The notes: generated by a model not told the origin, from the sequence alone. Positions 44,332 through 56,337 are shown, numbered from the stretch's first letter. The stretch: 64,000 bases of DNA from Eucommia ulmoides (GCA_016647705.1 CM028335.1:16637905-16701904), one strand, 5' to 3'. A program made the numbers and translations.

Positions 44332-46226
44332 AGTTTTTGGGACCGTTGCTGGGGATTGGTTGTTGACATATTCAGTTTCCGGCAACGTCCACCATGTTTT
44401 TGGCGCCGTTGCTGGGGATTGGCAAAGGAGTGTTATTATTGATATTGTGAGTAAATAACTTGATTTTAATTTAAGCATATTTTAGTGTATATAATTTTTA
44501 TTTGTAGTGTTGTTTTTGTTTTCCTGTAGGGTGCTTGAAGATGTTAGATCAACAGGTACACTTACGTTCCTTTCATTGCAACATCTCGCCAGTCTTGAGG
44601 GCATGTGTCGGGCTGAGGACATTAAACCACGCGCTTCTTAGGAGGCAACCCAAGTCCTAAAATAAGTTAAATCCATCTTCGTTGATTTGAAACGGATATG
44701 AGATTCTCTTGCCTCCCAGGTATGTGTCTAAACCCCTGTCTTCATTATCATGCTATAAACTGTCATTGGGATCTCGGATAGGGTTGTTGTGATCATTGCT
44801 TGTTTAAGTCGGATGTGATATGTTAGTATAGTATTATAAGTTTTGGTGGAGTTTATATTTTGTTTTACGTGTGCATGCTTGTTTAGTTTAGTTGTTGTTT
44901 TGTGCTGAGTTTTGACATCATCTGGGCTTTTACCCGATGATGAGTTTGTCCCCTAATTGTTTATTGAGGTCGAGCGTAAAGCTCATTCATGTGCGTTTTG
45001 TGTGCTTAACATATCGTCTTAGTAAAAGTTATTGTAGATCCTAAATGCACGAGCACGTAAATTCATTATAGCACTATCTAATTGATTTGAAACCGATTAT
45101 TCTTCACTCAATTTCATGACAATAGGGATTCTAGAACTTGATTTGGGGGAAATTCAAGGCGAAATCCTAGGCGAGGTGGTTTAGGAGATATGATTTAGGC
45201 ATTCATTTGATCACTTGAGCCTTTTGAAGCCTACCATGCAATATCATTATCCCTCGTTACCCTGTTAAAGCCAAAATGCCAATTCAATTTCTGAACATTT
45301 ATCAAATACTCTAGCCGATTAAACTTTTTCCAAACCTTTATCGCTAAACCGAAGGCACAACGTGAGTTAATCAAGTTAGCATTTATATATGCTACTTGAT
45401 GTGAGTGGTTGTGTTTAGGGAGAACTTCTAAATTGGTTAAGTATTCGAGTACTCGCTTGTCATATGTCGTTGATATTTTTGCACACTCCTAAAATTGTAG
45501 AAATTCGAATGAGTTTAGGGGTGTGTTACTTAATTATTTTTGCACACTCCTAAAATTTAAATATTCGAACGAGTTTGGGGGTGTGTTATATGAAAAAAAA
45601 ATTACATTTCTTTTTGACATGATAAGTGAGTACGACGTTCTTAAACGTATGTTCAGGGTTGTTTCTAATTAAACTATGGGGTTTCGAGTGTGAGAGTGCC
45701 AAGTGATGTGCCTCAGGTAATGTTAAGTTAACAACGTTAATCTATTTTCTATTCAAATTTACCCTTGGCCATTATTCCAAAACCGAGCCAAGCCCTATTG
45801 ATCTTCATGAACCTCCGAGCCTACATTAGTGGAGAATAGATCCTGGGTCAGGTGTATGGATTCCCTATACCTAAAAGGTTTTAGTTATGAACTATATTGA
45901 GGGATAATCTCATCTAATCAATGGATAGTTGTATATTTGAGTTTAATCACACACATACTTAAACAGGATCTAGAATGACGCTTACTACTTTTGAACGTTG
46001 AAATTCTAGAACCCCACATGGTGTGATTTATACTTGAACTTGATAGGACTGGGGGCCGATGAGGAAAAAAAATCTTCTGGCCAGTAGATGATAATCAAAA
46101 CTTACACATTTTTGTTTTTAGTATTTTTTGTTTTTAGTTTTCAATTTCGTAATTAGTTTTTATACTTTCTTGTATTGTGTGGGTCTTTTGCTCATGGACT
46201 AGCAAAATTTCGAGTTTGGGAGTATT
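44332..46226 (+). other. Interior of the Athila-like element, no genes
   Basis: Two tandem primer-binding copies at the left, then AT-rich DNA with 'ttttgcacactcctaaaat..attcgaa.gagtt' repeated near 45,475 and 45,540. No reverse transcriptase, integrase or gag motif appears in any frame. Confidence 0.7.
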
Positions 46227-47575
46227 TGATAGGTGTAAATTACCTATATATTTCAAAATCGAATTTGTTAGTTTTCGAGTACGTTTAGTACGTTTTTATT
46301 AAGTTTTAATATCTTTTTATTCTTTTTGAATTAAAACAGGTGTGTGAGGTGAAAATGTATGAAATCGGAGCATAAATGATCAAATCGTATTGAGAACAGT
46401 TGGAGAACGGTGGAAAAATGAGTAAGGAGGTAATATTGTGAAAGAAGTCGACCGCTGCGGAGGTGAAAATGCAGAGAAGACCCCATTCTTGCTGAAAGCT
46501 CACCGCCTAGGTGGTGAAACTGCAGGATGTTCTTCCTATTCCAACGCCTTCTCCACCACCGTGGCGAACTTTAAACTGATATACCCACCGCCTAGGCGGT
46601 GGCCTCTGCACAATTTTAGATATTTATTTTAGATATTTTGCCTATTTAAACCCCTCTCCTCTGAACCCTTCAGCCATTACAACCCTTAGGGCTTAGTTTA
46701 TAGAATAGAGAGAGTATAGGGAGTGCTCAAACAAATCCGAAGGAGAAGATTACCAAACGGCGAAGGTGAATTGATCGGTAGACGGTTTTAGCGGCTAATC
46801 TTTGGATATCGGCTAAGTTCATCCATTTTTCCTTTTATTTCTTATCTTCGATATTTGTTTGAGCATGTTTAGCTTAGATTCAATTGTATAAATGGTTATG
46901 GCCATAGGTTAAATGTGGATTATGTATGAGATTAATGTTATTTATAAAAACGTAATTTTGGTTGAGTTGTGTTTCTTTAATGATTGTTCTTCAATGTTTG
47001 AGTGTGTTTATTGTATTTTTATGATTATATGCTAGTTTAGATATATCGATAATACAGGGTTTGACGGTCGGAAGAGGTAACCCCGGATTCGGACTAGGGT
47101 AAACACAACGCATGAAATCAATGACGTTGGGGCGAGACTCTCGTGACCTAGAGTAGTTAAGACGTTGAGGGGGATTTCTTCGTTGACACGAAGTCGTATT
47201 ATATCCCTTGTCTTATACTCAGAAGAGGTGATAGATGAGTTTTAGATGCCGAGATTGTCGAATAGGTCAAACACCATTACTGTAGACTAAATGAAATCAA
47301 ACGCGTTTAAGTAAATAAAGTTAATCCCTAGATAATCCATCCCATAATTATCACGTATTAGTAATTAGTATAGTAAATTAGTATTTTAGTATTAGTATTA
47401 ATTAATTAAATATCATTTTTATCGCCTAGATAAAGTTAGGTTATGACAATCGTGGTACTCGATAGTACCCTCAACCAATCCCTGTGGATACGATACCTGA
47501 CCGAATGGTCAATTATACTAAAACTTGATCCGTACGCTTGCAGTGAAAGTGACAGCGTAGAAATTGCGGCCACCA
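46227..47575 (+). repeat. 3' LTR of the Athila-like element
   Basis: 1,349 bases with one copy of the block duplicated in the 5' LTR. CCTAGGCGGTGG-type motifs lie near 46,503 and 46,590. It ends 'gcggccacca' at 47,575. Confidence 0.85.
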
Positions 47576-47585
47576 GTTACGTATG

Positions 47586-47631
<46 letters not shown>

Positions 47632-47640
47632 TGCATATAT

Positions 47641-48201
47641 ATCAGCGCTATATTCCCCTTAAGAAGGTAAAGGTGACTATGAATGTATCACTAAGTAGAC
47701 AAAATCTACGGCTCATTCCTATGATATAACAATGATATTTGCAATATGGTTAAGGATAAGTATGACTTTTAAAGATTTTTATATCTTGAAAATTTCAAGT
47801 TGGGTATAGCAGAATACTCTTTAGAGAAAATCACCTACATGAGTAAGAAATTGGTCTGTTCTGAGAGAATGAAAATGCTAAATTCTCTATAAACACGCAT
47901 GAAGTACCAGGGTGTTCAGGTCCAAAATGAATGCAACCATAGAATGGAAAGTGTCTAGAAAACAATTGTGTAGTTCTATTATCTTGATTTACCCAAAAGG
48001 CCAAAGAATTCAAGACATCATGTTCACTGGTTGGCTTTGTAAATCCAACAAATTCTTACTAGGGAAAGTTGAAGGCTAAAAGCTACCTATTTTGATGTAC
48101 TTGATTTCTTTTTTAGCTCTCTCTTTCTCACTCTCTCTCTATTTTTGAGTCTGTATTCCATATGTATATTTATCTGATTAATTTTTATTCATATGGGAGA
48201 C
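47641..48201. other. Unassigned stretch
   Basis: Begins where the chromovirus LTR is lost. Its first bases ('cgctatattccccttaagaag') faintly resemble the end of Tat integrase, and the 48,110-48,145 part is CT-rich. A 60-codon minus-strand open frame (47,831-48,013) has no recognisable domain. The end 'atatgggagac' looks like a Copia polypurine tract. Confidence 0.35.
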
Positions 48202-49336
48202 TGTTATACAAAAATGATTTTTAGGTATTTTATGATCCAATATTAATTTAAGACATTCGAATATACCAATATATTCTCATTGGTAAGGATGTGAATGTGG
48301 TATATTTATTTAGGTAAAAATCATTTAAAAATGTATTAAAATTGTTTATTAAAGTACCCATTTGAAGATGTTGATTAATGTATTGTGTGAGTTATCCTAC
48401 ATTGGCCACAGGAGAACATGAAGAGTTATTTAATAAGGTTTGGGTTACCTCTTGAAGGTAATCCTTCTAGAGCATTGAAATGATATGGACAGAAAATATG
48501 TTAAAGGCTATAAAATAAATAAGCCACACATGTATGCGTCGCTGCCGTTAACCAATTGATTGCCTGGACGAGGCTTAGGCTCGAGTCTAGGTCCTGGTAT
48601 TGGTCTTCATCTTAGGGCCTTGGGCCTTGTGGATCTTGGTGCTATTGGGGAATGGTTGGCTTGGAATTTGTATGTTTTGTATAGAATCAGAAAAATCCAA
48701 CCCAAACAGAGTCTAGAAAGCCTAATTGCAAGTTTGTAACTGGAGTGAAAGTTACAAACTTGAAGACTATCTATTCAGGTGTATAACTGTTAAGAGTTAC
48801 AAACCCGAAAACTCTTTCAAGTGTGTAACTGCAGAAAGTTACTATTGTCCATTTAACACCTTCCTAAATCAAACTTCTTTAGGTTACTAATTTTTTCTCT
48901 CTATAGAAGGGCACATGTTCTCAATATAATAGGCATCCCATAAGCTTGCATTGTATTTCCATAATAGAGTTTTTCGTTGTTCTTGAGAGTTCTTGAGAGA
49001 GTTCTACAAATTTCTAGTGAGTGTGGCTTATGGTTTCTAATGCTTATACTAGTAGCAACTTAATCGTTGTATCCTGTGAGAGAGACGCTCATTCAAATTG
49101 TAAGCACCTAATAGAGGAAAAATCAACTTTAAGAAAAAATCGTCAAATAATTGCCTCGATCATTTCCTCTGGTATTTTATGTCTGTTTGTTTTATTATAC
49201 AATAAGTATTTATGTTTCTGTTTTGTTCTATAAGACAATAACTATCTTGTTTTTATTTTTCATTCAGTATTGTAATGTCATTTTCTTCTGTCTTTCTATA
49301 GTATTATCTGTTATCTAGAATGTTTCTATCACAAAA
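48202..49336 (+). mobile_element. Probable Copia LTR
   Basis: Starts TGTTATACAAAA right after the tract 'gggagac'. A TATA-like 'ctataaaata' is near 48,509. The downstream 'cttgagagttcttgagagag' and 'cctgtgagagagacgctcattc' words are typical of R/U5 regions of some plant Copia families. The right end ('tctatcaca', about 49,336) is a guess. No partner LTR is seen. Confidence 0.45.
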
Positions 49337-50435
49337 AAATTAGAACTGTTTCACCTTCATTTTTCATATTTTTAATTAATAATTTCATTTTTCATATTTT
49401 TAATTAATAATTAATTAAATAATTAATTATTTAATTAATTTATGGACTATATTTTACAAACAATATATATATATATATATGATGGCCCAAATTCACTATA
49501 AAAAAACAATGAAATGAGAGAGAAGAAGAACAAACTTCTGTTAATGTGGATTGAGGACTGAAATTAAGATATCTTGGACTGATGTGAACCATAGCAGGAG
49601 GTTCAGGAGTTTTGAAAAAATGGGGTTAAAAAAATAATTTTCTTTATTTTGGTAAAACGACAAGATTGTTATCCAAGATTTGTGGAAGAAAATCGGAGGT
49701 TCAAGTTTTTTATATCAATTTTCGTAACAATGATAACTTTGTTCAATTTTTTTTTTGTTTTTTTGTTTTTCGCATATGTACCTGCAAAGTTTTCTATAAC
49801 CATGTGGACCAATGTGTGTAAGGTCAAACATCATGGGTGCAAAGTGTTAAAAGATTGATTTTTATTTTTTGTAGGGATCATGTGATTATTCTATCATGTT
49901 TGAAAGATCATTGATAATTCTACCTAGATTGCTTAGATGATTAGACAAAATGGAGAATCATTTGGAAAATTCCAAGAGAAAGAGAATAAAATGGTTGATC
50001 TTGTTTCTTGTTTCATGGTGGTTGTTTTTGTTAGCTTGGATAAGTCTTTGAGTATTTGTTATTTATGAGGTTATTTAGTGAAGTAGTTATAGTGTATTTG
50101 TTTCCTTATGTAATGAAGTAGCTGATTATATAATGAATTTCGAATGTATGTGGAACTTTTGATTAATGAACTTGCATGTTGGAGAACTTTTGTCATTTCC
50201 TAACCTGGTCCAAACAACATTTAACATCATAAGTAAAATTTTTATGTCAAATTGCAAAATTTTCCAACCATATCAATAATAGTAAAATTTCCAAACCAAA
50301 TTGCAAAAATAAATGACATCAAAAGGACTTGCACATATGCTCTAAATAATTTTCAAATTGTTGATGGGGGGAAGAAAAAAGACTAAGGGCTTTCTGGACG
50401 ATAAAACCCTTAATGACGTATGACCTTTTTCCATT
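49337..50435. other. AT-rich unassigned stretch
   Basis: Contains a TTAAT/ATTAATT-rich block (49,368-49,440) with a repeated 'atttttcatatttttaattaat', and a TA run (49,464-49,480). A 69-codon open frame (49,649-49,858) has a hydrophobic middle but no upstream or family support. Confidence 0.4.
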
Positions 50436-51156
50436 TGTTGGTGTCGAAAAATAGTCTACACCCACAGTATGGTCTAGTCAGAATCCACGTGGAGAGCTTT
50501 CAGTGATCTGGAGGTGGTCTTTGGTGGAGGAAAATCTTATGTGTTCGTTATCCTTGAATCTATGGGCTAACTAAGCTAACCTGGGCGTTATCTGGCCTAA
50601 GCTCTGAATATGTTCCTGTACAAGGACCCACCAGGGTTGTGTCCAGCGAATCCCCTTTAGCGTGAGAGCAAGAGCTTAGGGGGAGAAATTTAGGAACGAT
50701 ATGAATATTCTAAAAGCGATTACCTTCGTAATATTGTTCACATTTCTTTTTATAGGCAAAATTTGATTAGCGTTTTGGAGATTAGGGGCCTTAAGCTCGA
50801 TTATCGACCTTAACACGATGTGTGGTGGAGAAAAAGGGTTTGTGAAGGGATTAGAGTTATGGGCATGGGTTTTTCAACGTTGATAGAGAAGTTTATGGGC
50901 CGTCCTGCTAAAACAGCGGATGAACCGGCCTGGACACGAGTATAGATATCGAGTAGGTATACTGGCCAAAGCTTCATCTGTTGGTCCCTCCTTAATCATA
51001 AGAATCTTTTAGGCAGTAATTATCCAAGTCTTGAGAAATGACCCACCTGAAGACACTGAGTTGAACAAGAATTAGGCTGTTGATAACACGTTATAAGCTG
51101 GTTTACTTGGCGGGCTTAGGTGGAGTGGTTTTGGGGTTAGTTGATTTTTGCCGACA
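50436..51156 (-). repeat. Tat-type LTR, minus strand
   Basis: Plus strand runs TGTTGGTGTCGAAAA to GCCGACA. It is homologous in reverse to the solo LTR at 35,433-36,125: 'acaaggacccaccagggttgtg' here matches 'cacaaccctgatgggtctttgt' there. A minus-strand polypurine tract (gggcggggggaaac) lies at 51,160-51,175, just inside the LTR. Confidence 0.75.
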
Positions 51157-51507
51157 TTAGTTTCCCCCCGCCCTTAGCGTGGAGATGGAACACGAGATGC
51201 TGAGGGTTTTGCTCCGCTCTTGATTCAATGAAAAATGGAATTCCGTTCTTGAGAGGATTCTTCTCGGTACCAAGAAAAGCTCGGCTGGTTTCACTTGGTT
51301 GCAACTCTCCGGATGTGCGACACGTGGCCTGGAACTTTTGACGAGTGTAAGGATCGGGGCATTCTCCGACATCTGATTTCGCAATGATTTGATAGGACAA
51401 CTCGCCTATATATAGACACTTAACCTTTCGCTCATTTCTTCACACCAGAGTTACTTAAGCGCTTTTCCCGAGTACGGTACTCTCTTCTCTTCTCCCTCAT
51501 TCTTTCA

Positions 51508-53883
51508 ATGTCTGTCTCTAACTTCTCTCTCGGGTATAGCCCTTCAATGTCTGGTTCTTTAGAACGGACTCAAACAGTGTCCCCGATCCAGCAAATCGAG
51601 CTCAGCTTGTATCTGGAGGAGGTTGATTGGGTGACCTCGTCGTCCGAAAGGGTTTACATATCTGTTGAAGCTGGGCCCTCCTAGTCTCTTGATGGGACTA
51701 GCAGTCCTACTCAACCCAGAGCGTGGAGTGGGGCGGGTTCTTCTGGGGGTCCCTCAATTGAGCTTGGCACAAGTCCTGCCGGTGGGCCCGGTTCTATGGA
51801 TCTGGCCGTCCTGGAAGCCAATCCTCCTTCTGCCTCTTCTGGTCAAGCCCTACTGGCTAATGCCGACCCTAACCAACCCGGCTATTAAATCCTCCCAGAA
51901 AGTCCAGTTTGGGAGATTGATTCAATTTTGACGAAGTACAAGGTGAAGAAACTCCAGACTAAGCATGCCTTCTCCAGCTCGATAAAGTTAAGAGTTTCTA
52001 GGGCTGAGGACTGTGCTTGTGCACTTCCCAAGGGGTACATCATGGTTTACATAGATCAAATCTTGGCCAGCCTGCGATTTCAAATTCATCTGTGGGTTCG
52101 GGCCATCTATTGGGATCTCGGGTTATGTTCGTCACAACTCACTCCCAACAGTATGAAGATGGTAATAGTAGCCCATATCATCTTCTACGTTGAGGGTGTT
52201 GATCCATCCTTAGACCTTTTTCGGGCTCTATTTTTTTCCAAGTCCAGGCCTGGAGGTCAGGGTTGGTGCTACACAGCTACTCGGCAATAGTTCTTGGGCG
52301 GCTACGACCAGTCGATCAAGGGATGAAAATGCAAGGTTTTTTTCCTCAGGGGAACCAGATGGGAATTCAGCTCGGCCACGAACATGGACTACCTCGTCCA
52401 GATACACTAGGGAAAAACGGGTAAGTGTCGATCCCGACGTGAGTTTGAGTTTTTCTTCTCGGTATTTTCATCTAACTTATGCCTTCTCTTATTTTCGTAG
52501 AGCCCGAGAAAGCTAGATAGAGGAGCACCTTTAGATCAGAAATTATCACGGACAGAGACCAAGTCTTGAAGAATGTCTTCATGTACGTTAAGGAGTTGAT
52601 CAAGTCATCCTTGTACAACTTGTACTTTTGGAGTGACCCCTCCCTTCCTGAGCTTGTTTTTTACAAGACATCCTCTAATCGTAAGTTACTTTACTTTTTC
52701 TTAGTTCTTTCGATATACTTGTCATTTTAACTATGTTCTTACTTTAACTGAGTTGCATCCCTTGAAATTATGGACTGAGCTGCGATGAGGAGGCTCTCCA
52801 AAGAGAGGCAGGCTCGGGAGACCGCTGCCACTCTGGCTCCCAATAGAGAGCCTAGTCCGGAGAAGGAGCTTAGGAATAAGAGCCCACCTCGACTCGGGTC
52901 ACCCTCCTATGCTACCTCAGTGAGGTCGAGACCAAAGGAGATGACCCTTGCCCTTACTGTACCCCTCATCTTGATGGAGGAAGATAGCCCAGTCCTTGTT
53001 GAGAAGAAGGGTAAGAGGAAGAAGAAGGTGACGGAGGTGGAGGCTGGGCCGCTAACAAAGCGTAGCAAGAAAGATGGCCAACTGAAGCACAATAGGTTAT
53101 TCTCCATCCCCAACACCGACCTGAAGCTCAGGCAAAGGATTCTTGACCTCCCCAAGCTTCTTCCAAGCTTTATTCACAAAATCAACCCTCCAGATGACCG
53201 CCAAAAAATTGCTTCCAAAAGCACTGCGAAGCTGATCACCGAGTTCTACAAGGACGCCACAATAGTAAGTATTCTTCTTGGTAAACTTTTATAACTTGCA
53301 AAAATTTTTCCCTACCATATCATAACTTTTCTTTTTCATTTAAATGTAGAACTTTTTCAAAGTGGCCGAGTTGGGCCTTCGTCTGCACCGTGCCACCAAG
53401 GAGAATAAGCTCCTCATTGAGGAGAAATCCAACATGGTGATGGGCATCATTGAGCTCCATGAGAGGGTGCGTGAGTTGAGCACAGGTGATCTCAAGATAA
53501 AGGCTCAGATCGAGCAGCTAACGAAGGACAAGGAGCAACAACGCAACTTGGCCGGGAAGTTGAAGAATGACCTAGTCGAAATGATGGATCGGCTCGCTGT
53601 TGCCAAGGAGGAGAAAATGGATGCCGTAGCCCAGGCTGAGAGGGAGGCCATGGAGAATTGGAAGAAAATCCAGGACTACAAGGACCTTGAGGTTAAAATT
53701 GGGGCCGATGTGATGAAAGATGGCCACGACGCCACCATCCGCTCTTTCCAACGTCAGTTCCCCCAGATTCCCTACCAGCTCATCCAAATGGAATTTTCTA
53801 ACTTTAAGGAGGAGAATGGGGGAGCTCAGGGCAGCAGAGCCGAGTTGAGCGTAGATGTTGATCAAGCCGGGCCGGCCGAGTGA
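51508..53883 (+). pseudogene. Antisense additional ORF, Transposase_28-like, of a Tat element
   Basis: A GC-richer coding region lies opposite to the host element's strand. Parts on the plus strand: a Ser/Glu-rich N-terminus (from an ATG at 51,508); a central domain (about 51,930-52,380) with 'ALPKGYIMVYIDQILASLRF', 'SQLTPNSMKMVIVAHIIF' and 'DLFRALFF', the pattern of the Pfam 'putative gypsy type transposon' family (Transposase_28); a basic KKGKRKKK linker (about 53,010); and a long coiled coil (about 53,380-53,700). Possible GT-AG introns separate the blocks, as some family members have. The family's function is unknown. This copy is broken. It could be mistaken for a host gene, but the adjoining LTR and polypurine tract argue for a transposon ORF. 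Confidence 0.7.
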
Positions 53884-54872
53884 ACTTGTTAACTAATCAT
53901 CCAACCAACTATTTATAGTTTTTTTTTTCTTTTTTTCCCCCAGATCGAGCTTGTAATACTGGGCTCAGATCCCACGTTGTAAAAATAATTTTTGATGTAA
54001 TGAATTTACTTTGCCCAATAACTATTTTTTTGCTCGGCAGTTATTTCTAATTGGAACGTTTCTACTACTTGTTTGTTTGTATTTGTTACTTAAACATCAA
54101 TCACACAATTGTAATCATTGCCCAAATATACCGAACTTAATCAACCGTCCTTACAGCTGCAAATCAACTTGGTCACCTACAAACACTTAATTAACTTCTG
54201 GAAATTTCTGAATTGGAACATCACTTAATTGTCCAGCCTCATTTAACTGATTTCATCATTTGGACTTAGATCAGTCATCATTTAATTTAGAAAAACTTAA
54301 ATGCTTAATCTTTTTCTGAAACCTTAAGAAACGGACACATAATCAGCTCAGTCTTACTTAAACGACCTCAGAACTGGGACTGAGCTCAATTATTTTTAAG
54401 CACTTATGCAAAGTTTTAATTCATCCTATAATTCCAAGGACCGAGCAGAGTTTCACACCTACCTTAGTTTTAATACCAAGCGGGTTTTAATTATAAATTG
54501 AACCTAGAACCATCCAAATTACAATACCGAGAGGTCATGCCTCAATCAAGTGCCATACTGAAAAGAGCTTAACTTCAATCGTACATTGCATAGAGGATAA
54601 CAAGATCTCACTCAAGTGTCGAGGCATCAAGTCGGTCCTTCAGCCCTTTACCGTCCTAAGCCATTTGGCCCCTAGCCAATTATGTGAGCTCAGTTTGGCT
54701 GTGGTCGGGTGGTCGATTTAGTTGGTAAGGGTGTCCGTCCTAAGTTAGGCCCTCTCGGTTCATAGGATCTTGACATGTCGGTGGATTCCGGTGGCCGGTC
54801 GTAGGTGAATTCTCCATAGTCGGGTCCACATTTGGGCCTTCTTGGGTTATCTCAAATTAATCATTGCAAGAA
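53884..54872. other. Tat element spacer between aORF and Athila insertion
   Basis: Mixed-composition DNA with repeated 'aacttaa', 'gagctcag' and 'gcccaa' words and no recognised gene. Its right limit is the Athila 5' LTR start at 54,873. Confidence 0.4.
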
Positions 54873-56107
54873 TGATCACACCTCATTTTGTGCAATTTCA
54901 TACCAATAAATTTAGTTTTATTAATCGTCTAATCAAAATAAAATATTGTAAATTAAGTTATTTTATTTATTTTTGTAGGTTTTTGAATTTGGAACAAAAT
55001 GACATTAATTTAGGGCAAATCGGATAAAAAAAGAACAAATCACGTCAAGCCGAACAGAAGATAAAAAAGATGAAGCAGGGCGACTCAACCGAGCCGCCCT
55101 TAAGAGTGGAGCTAAGCCGATGGCTCAGCTAGCCGCCAACAGGCTGGCCATATGGCTAGCCTATGTGGGTTGGCAGCCCACAGAGTGGGCCGCCAACCCG
55201 TGGGCTGGCTATACCAGTCTTTCTGGCCAATTGGCCAGCTGCCCCCCCTCACCTTATTTTTTCTACTTGCACCCCTAAAGTTGTTTTGTAAAATCTATAA
55301 ATAGGGGAAGGATTGTAACTAAGGAAAGACCAATTTTCTAATTTATTCCTAGAAGAAATAATCGTATTTTCTTGTTGTTTTTCTATTATTTTTTTTTAAT
55401 TTCAAGAAAATATCATTACACGCACCCATGAGCGGTTAAATTTTCTTGCGTTGGGTTAGGATGTAATGATGTATTTTGAATTTATGTAATATTGTATTTT
55501 CTATTTAATTTTTGGATATTGTATAAACTATTGCATGACATGAAACTCGTTATTTAAAAATGATTTTATTGTAATTGAATTTATTGTCAAAATATTCTTA
55601 TAGAAATTTTGGTTTAAATTTAATTACTACTTGAACATTAAAACTTGTATCTGTAGTCTAGGTCTAATGGTTATGCAATCATATTCTTGAGGATTGATTA
55701 TTTGTCTAGATGGTTTATGCCTAGATTTTAATTCACTTTAGATTAGTATAGTGTAAGAATTAAATACTGAAGATAAACTATGCCAGAAAATAACAATCCA
55801 ATCTTTCGAAGTAGTTTCGGCTTGTAGTTTGGAACACTCGTTTTTACAAATCAATTAAAGAAGAAAATACGAGAACAATATAAATCTCAAAATAAGAATT
55901 TATAATTTTTAACCCGGTCTCTTATTTTTATTTTTATCAAAACTTTATTTCTTTGCAATCAAAATTTTCAAATCATCACTCCAAAGAAAAGAAAAATAAT
56001 TGAAAATTGATAATTATAAGATCGATCTTTGTGGTTCGACACTTGTACTTAAGCACACTATACTATGATATTTTGGGCTTAATTAGGGTAAGTAATTTGA
56101 GCGATCA
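54873..56107 (+). repeat. 5' LTR of the Athila element
   Basis: 1,235 bases, with inverted ends TGATC/GATCA. The TATA box TATAAATA is at 55,296-55,303. GC-richer U3 is at about 55,070-55,250 with 'ggctggccatatggctagcc'-like palindromic sequence. Confidence 0.9.
55296..55303 (+). promoter_or_regulatory. TATA box of the Athila LTR
   Basis: TATAAATA followed by 'ggggaaggattg', at the boundary between GC-richer U3 and AT-rich R/U5; a typical LTR promoter position. Confidence 0.6.
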
Positions 56108-56112
56108 AATTT

Positions 56113-56130
56113 TGGCGCCGTTGTCGGAGA
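56113..56130 (+). other. Primer-binding site complementary to tRNA-Asp
   Basis: TGGCGCCGTTGTCGGAGA lies five bases after the LTR and complements the 3' end of plant tRNA-Asp (ending ..CCGGCAACGGCGCCA) with few mismatches. This primer is usual for Athila. Confidence 0.8.
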
Positions 56131-56283
56131 ATGGTATCACTAATTGTCAATTTTTTTTGTTATTATTTTTTTTCCTCCACTTGTATAAATTCATCTATTT
56201 TTAGTTTGAGTTTGTTTTCACATGTTAATCGTGATCCAATTTTTCACTTCACATCTTCAAGTAAGGATTTAGGTTATTCTGTT

Positions 56284-56285
<2 letters not shown>

Positions 56286-56337
<52 letters not shown>
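56286..56337. repeat. (TA)n microsatellite
   Basis: About 25 TA units in the Athila leader. A second run of similar length lies at 56,886-56,936, at the other end of the 58-base repeat array. Confidence 0.9.

Larger units (their letters stand above)
42809..47575 (+). mobile_element. Athila-like non-autonomous LTR element (LARD-like)
   Basis: LTRs at 42,809-44,331 and 46,227-47,575 start TGATAGGTGTAAAT and end CCACCA, and are about 93% alike by eye over the first 200 bases. A perfect 5-bp duplication GTTAC flanks the element (42,804-42,808 and 47,576-47,580). After the 5' LTR come two primer-site copies complementary to tRNA-Asp ('ggcgccgttgctgggga', second copy about 44,400). The 1.9-kb interior has no gag or pol but keeps the 'gtcgggctgaggacattaaa..gcttcttaggaggcaaccc' block usual downstream of pol in Athila-type elements. 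A polypurine tract (gagtttgggagtattt) precedes the 3' LTR. It looks structurally whole but lacks genes. Confidence 0.85.
35088..47640 (+). mobile_element. Chromovirus-like Gypsy element with three nested insertions
   Basis: The left LTR starts TGTAATACCCCGAG at 35,088 and ends GGGTCATTACA at 36,851. The right LTR starts TGTAATACCCCGAG at 42,352, directly after 'gaggacgaaattta..ttagggggtagat', the classic 3' end and polypurine tract of Tekay/Del-type chromoviruses. The two LTR starts are about 92% alike by eye. No gag or pol is recognisable in the interior. The left LTR, interior and right LTR are interrupted by, respectively, a Tat-type solo LTR, a long solo LTR and an Athila-like element. 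After about 47,640 the right LTR is lost. It is a fossil with no coding capacity. Confidence 0.75.
50436..54872 (-). mobile_element. 3' part of a minus-strand Tat-type Gypsy element
   Basis: A minus-oriented LTR (50,436-51,156) is followed on its internal side by a polypurine tract and then by a GC-richer ORF on the opposite strand to the element. This is the layout known for Tat-group elements that carry antisense additional ORFs between pol and the 3' LTR. The pol side is missing, cut by the Athila insertion at 54,873. It is a fossil with several breaks. Confidence 0.65.

Noticed and set aside
47831-48013. 60-codon minus-strand frame starting MNSLAFWVNQDN
   Set aside because: No recognisable family, no splice or promoter context; neighbouring DNA is transposon debris. 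Kept only as unassigned.
49649-49858. 69-codon frame with a hydrophobic segment
   Set aside because: AT-rich DNA gives such Phe-rich frames by chance; no homology recognised.
51508-53883. Coiled-coil protein as a host nuclear gene
   Set aside because: The central block fits a transposon-associated family, and an LTR with polypurine tract lies directly upstream on the opposite strand.
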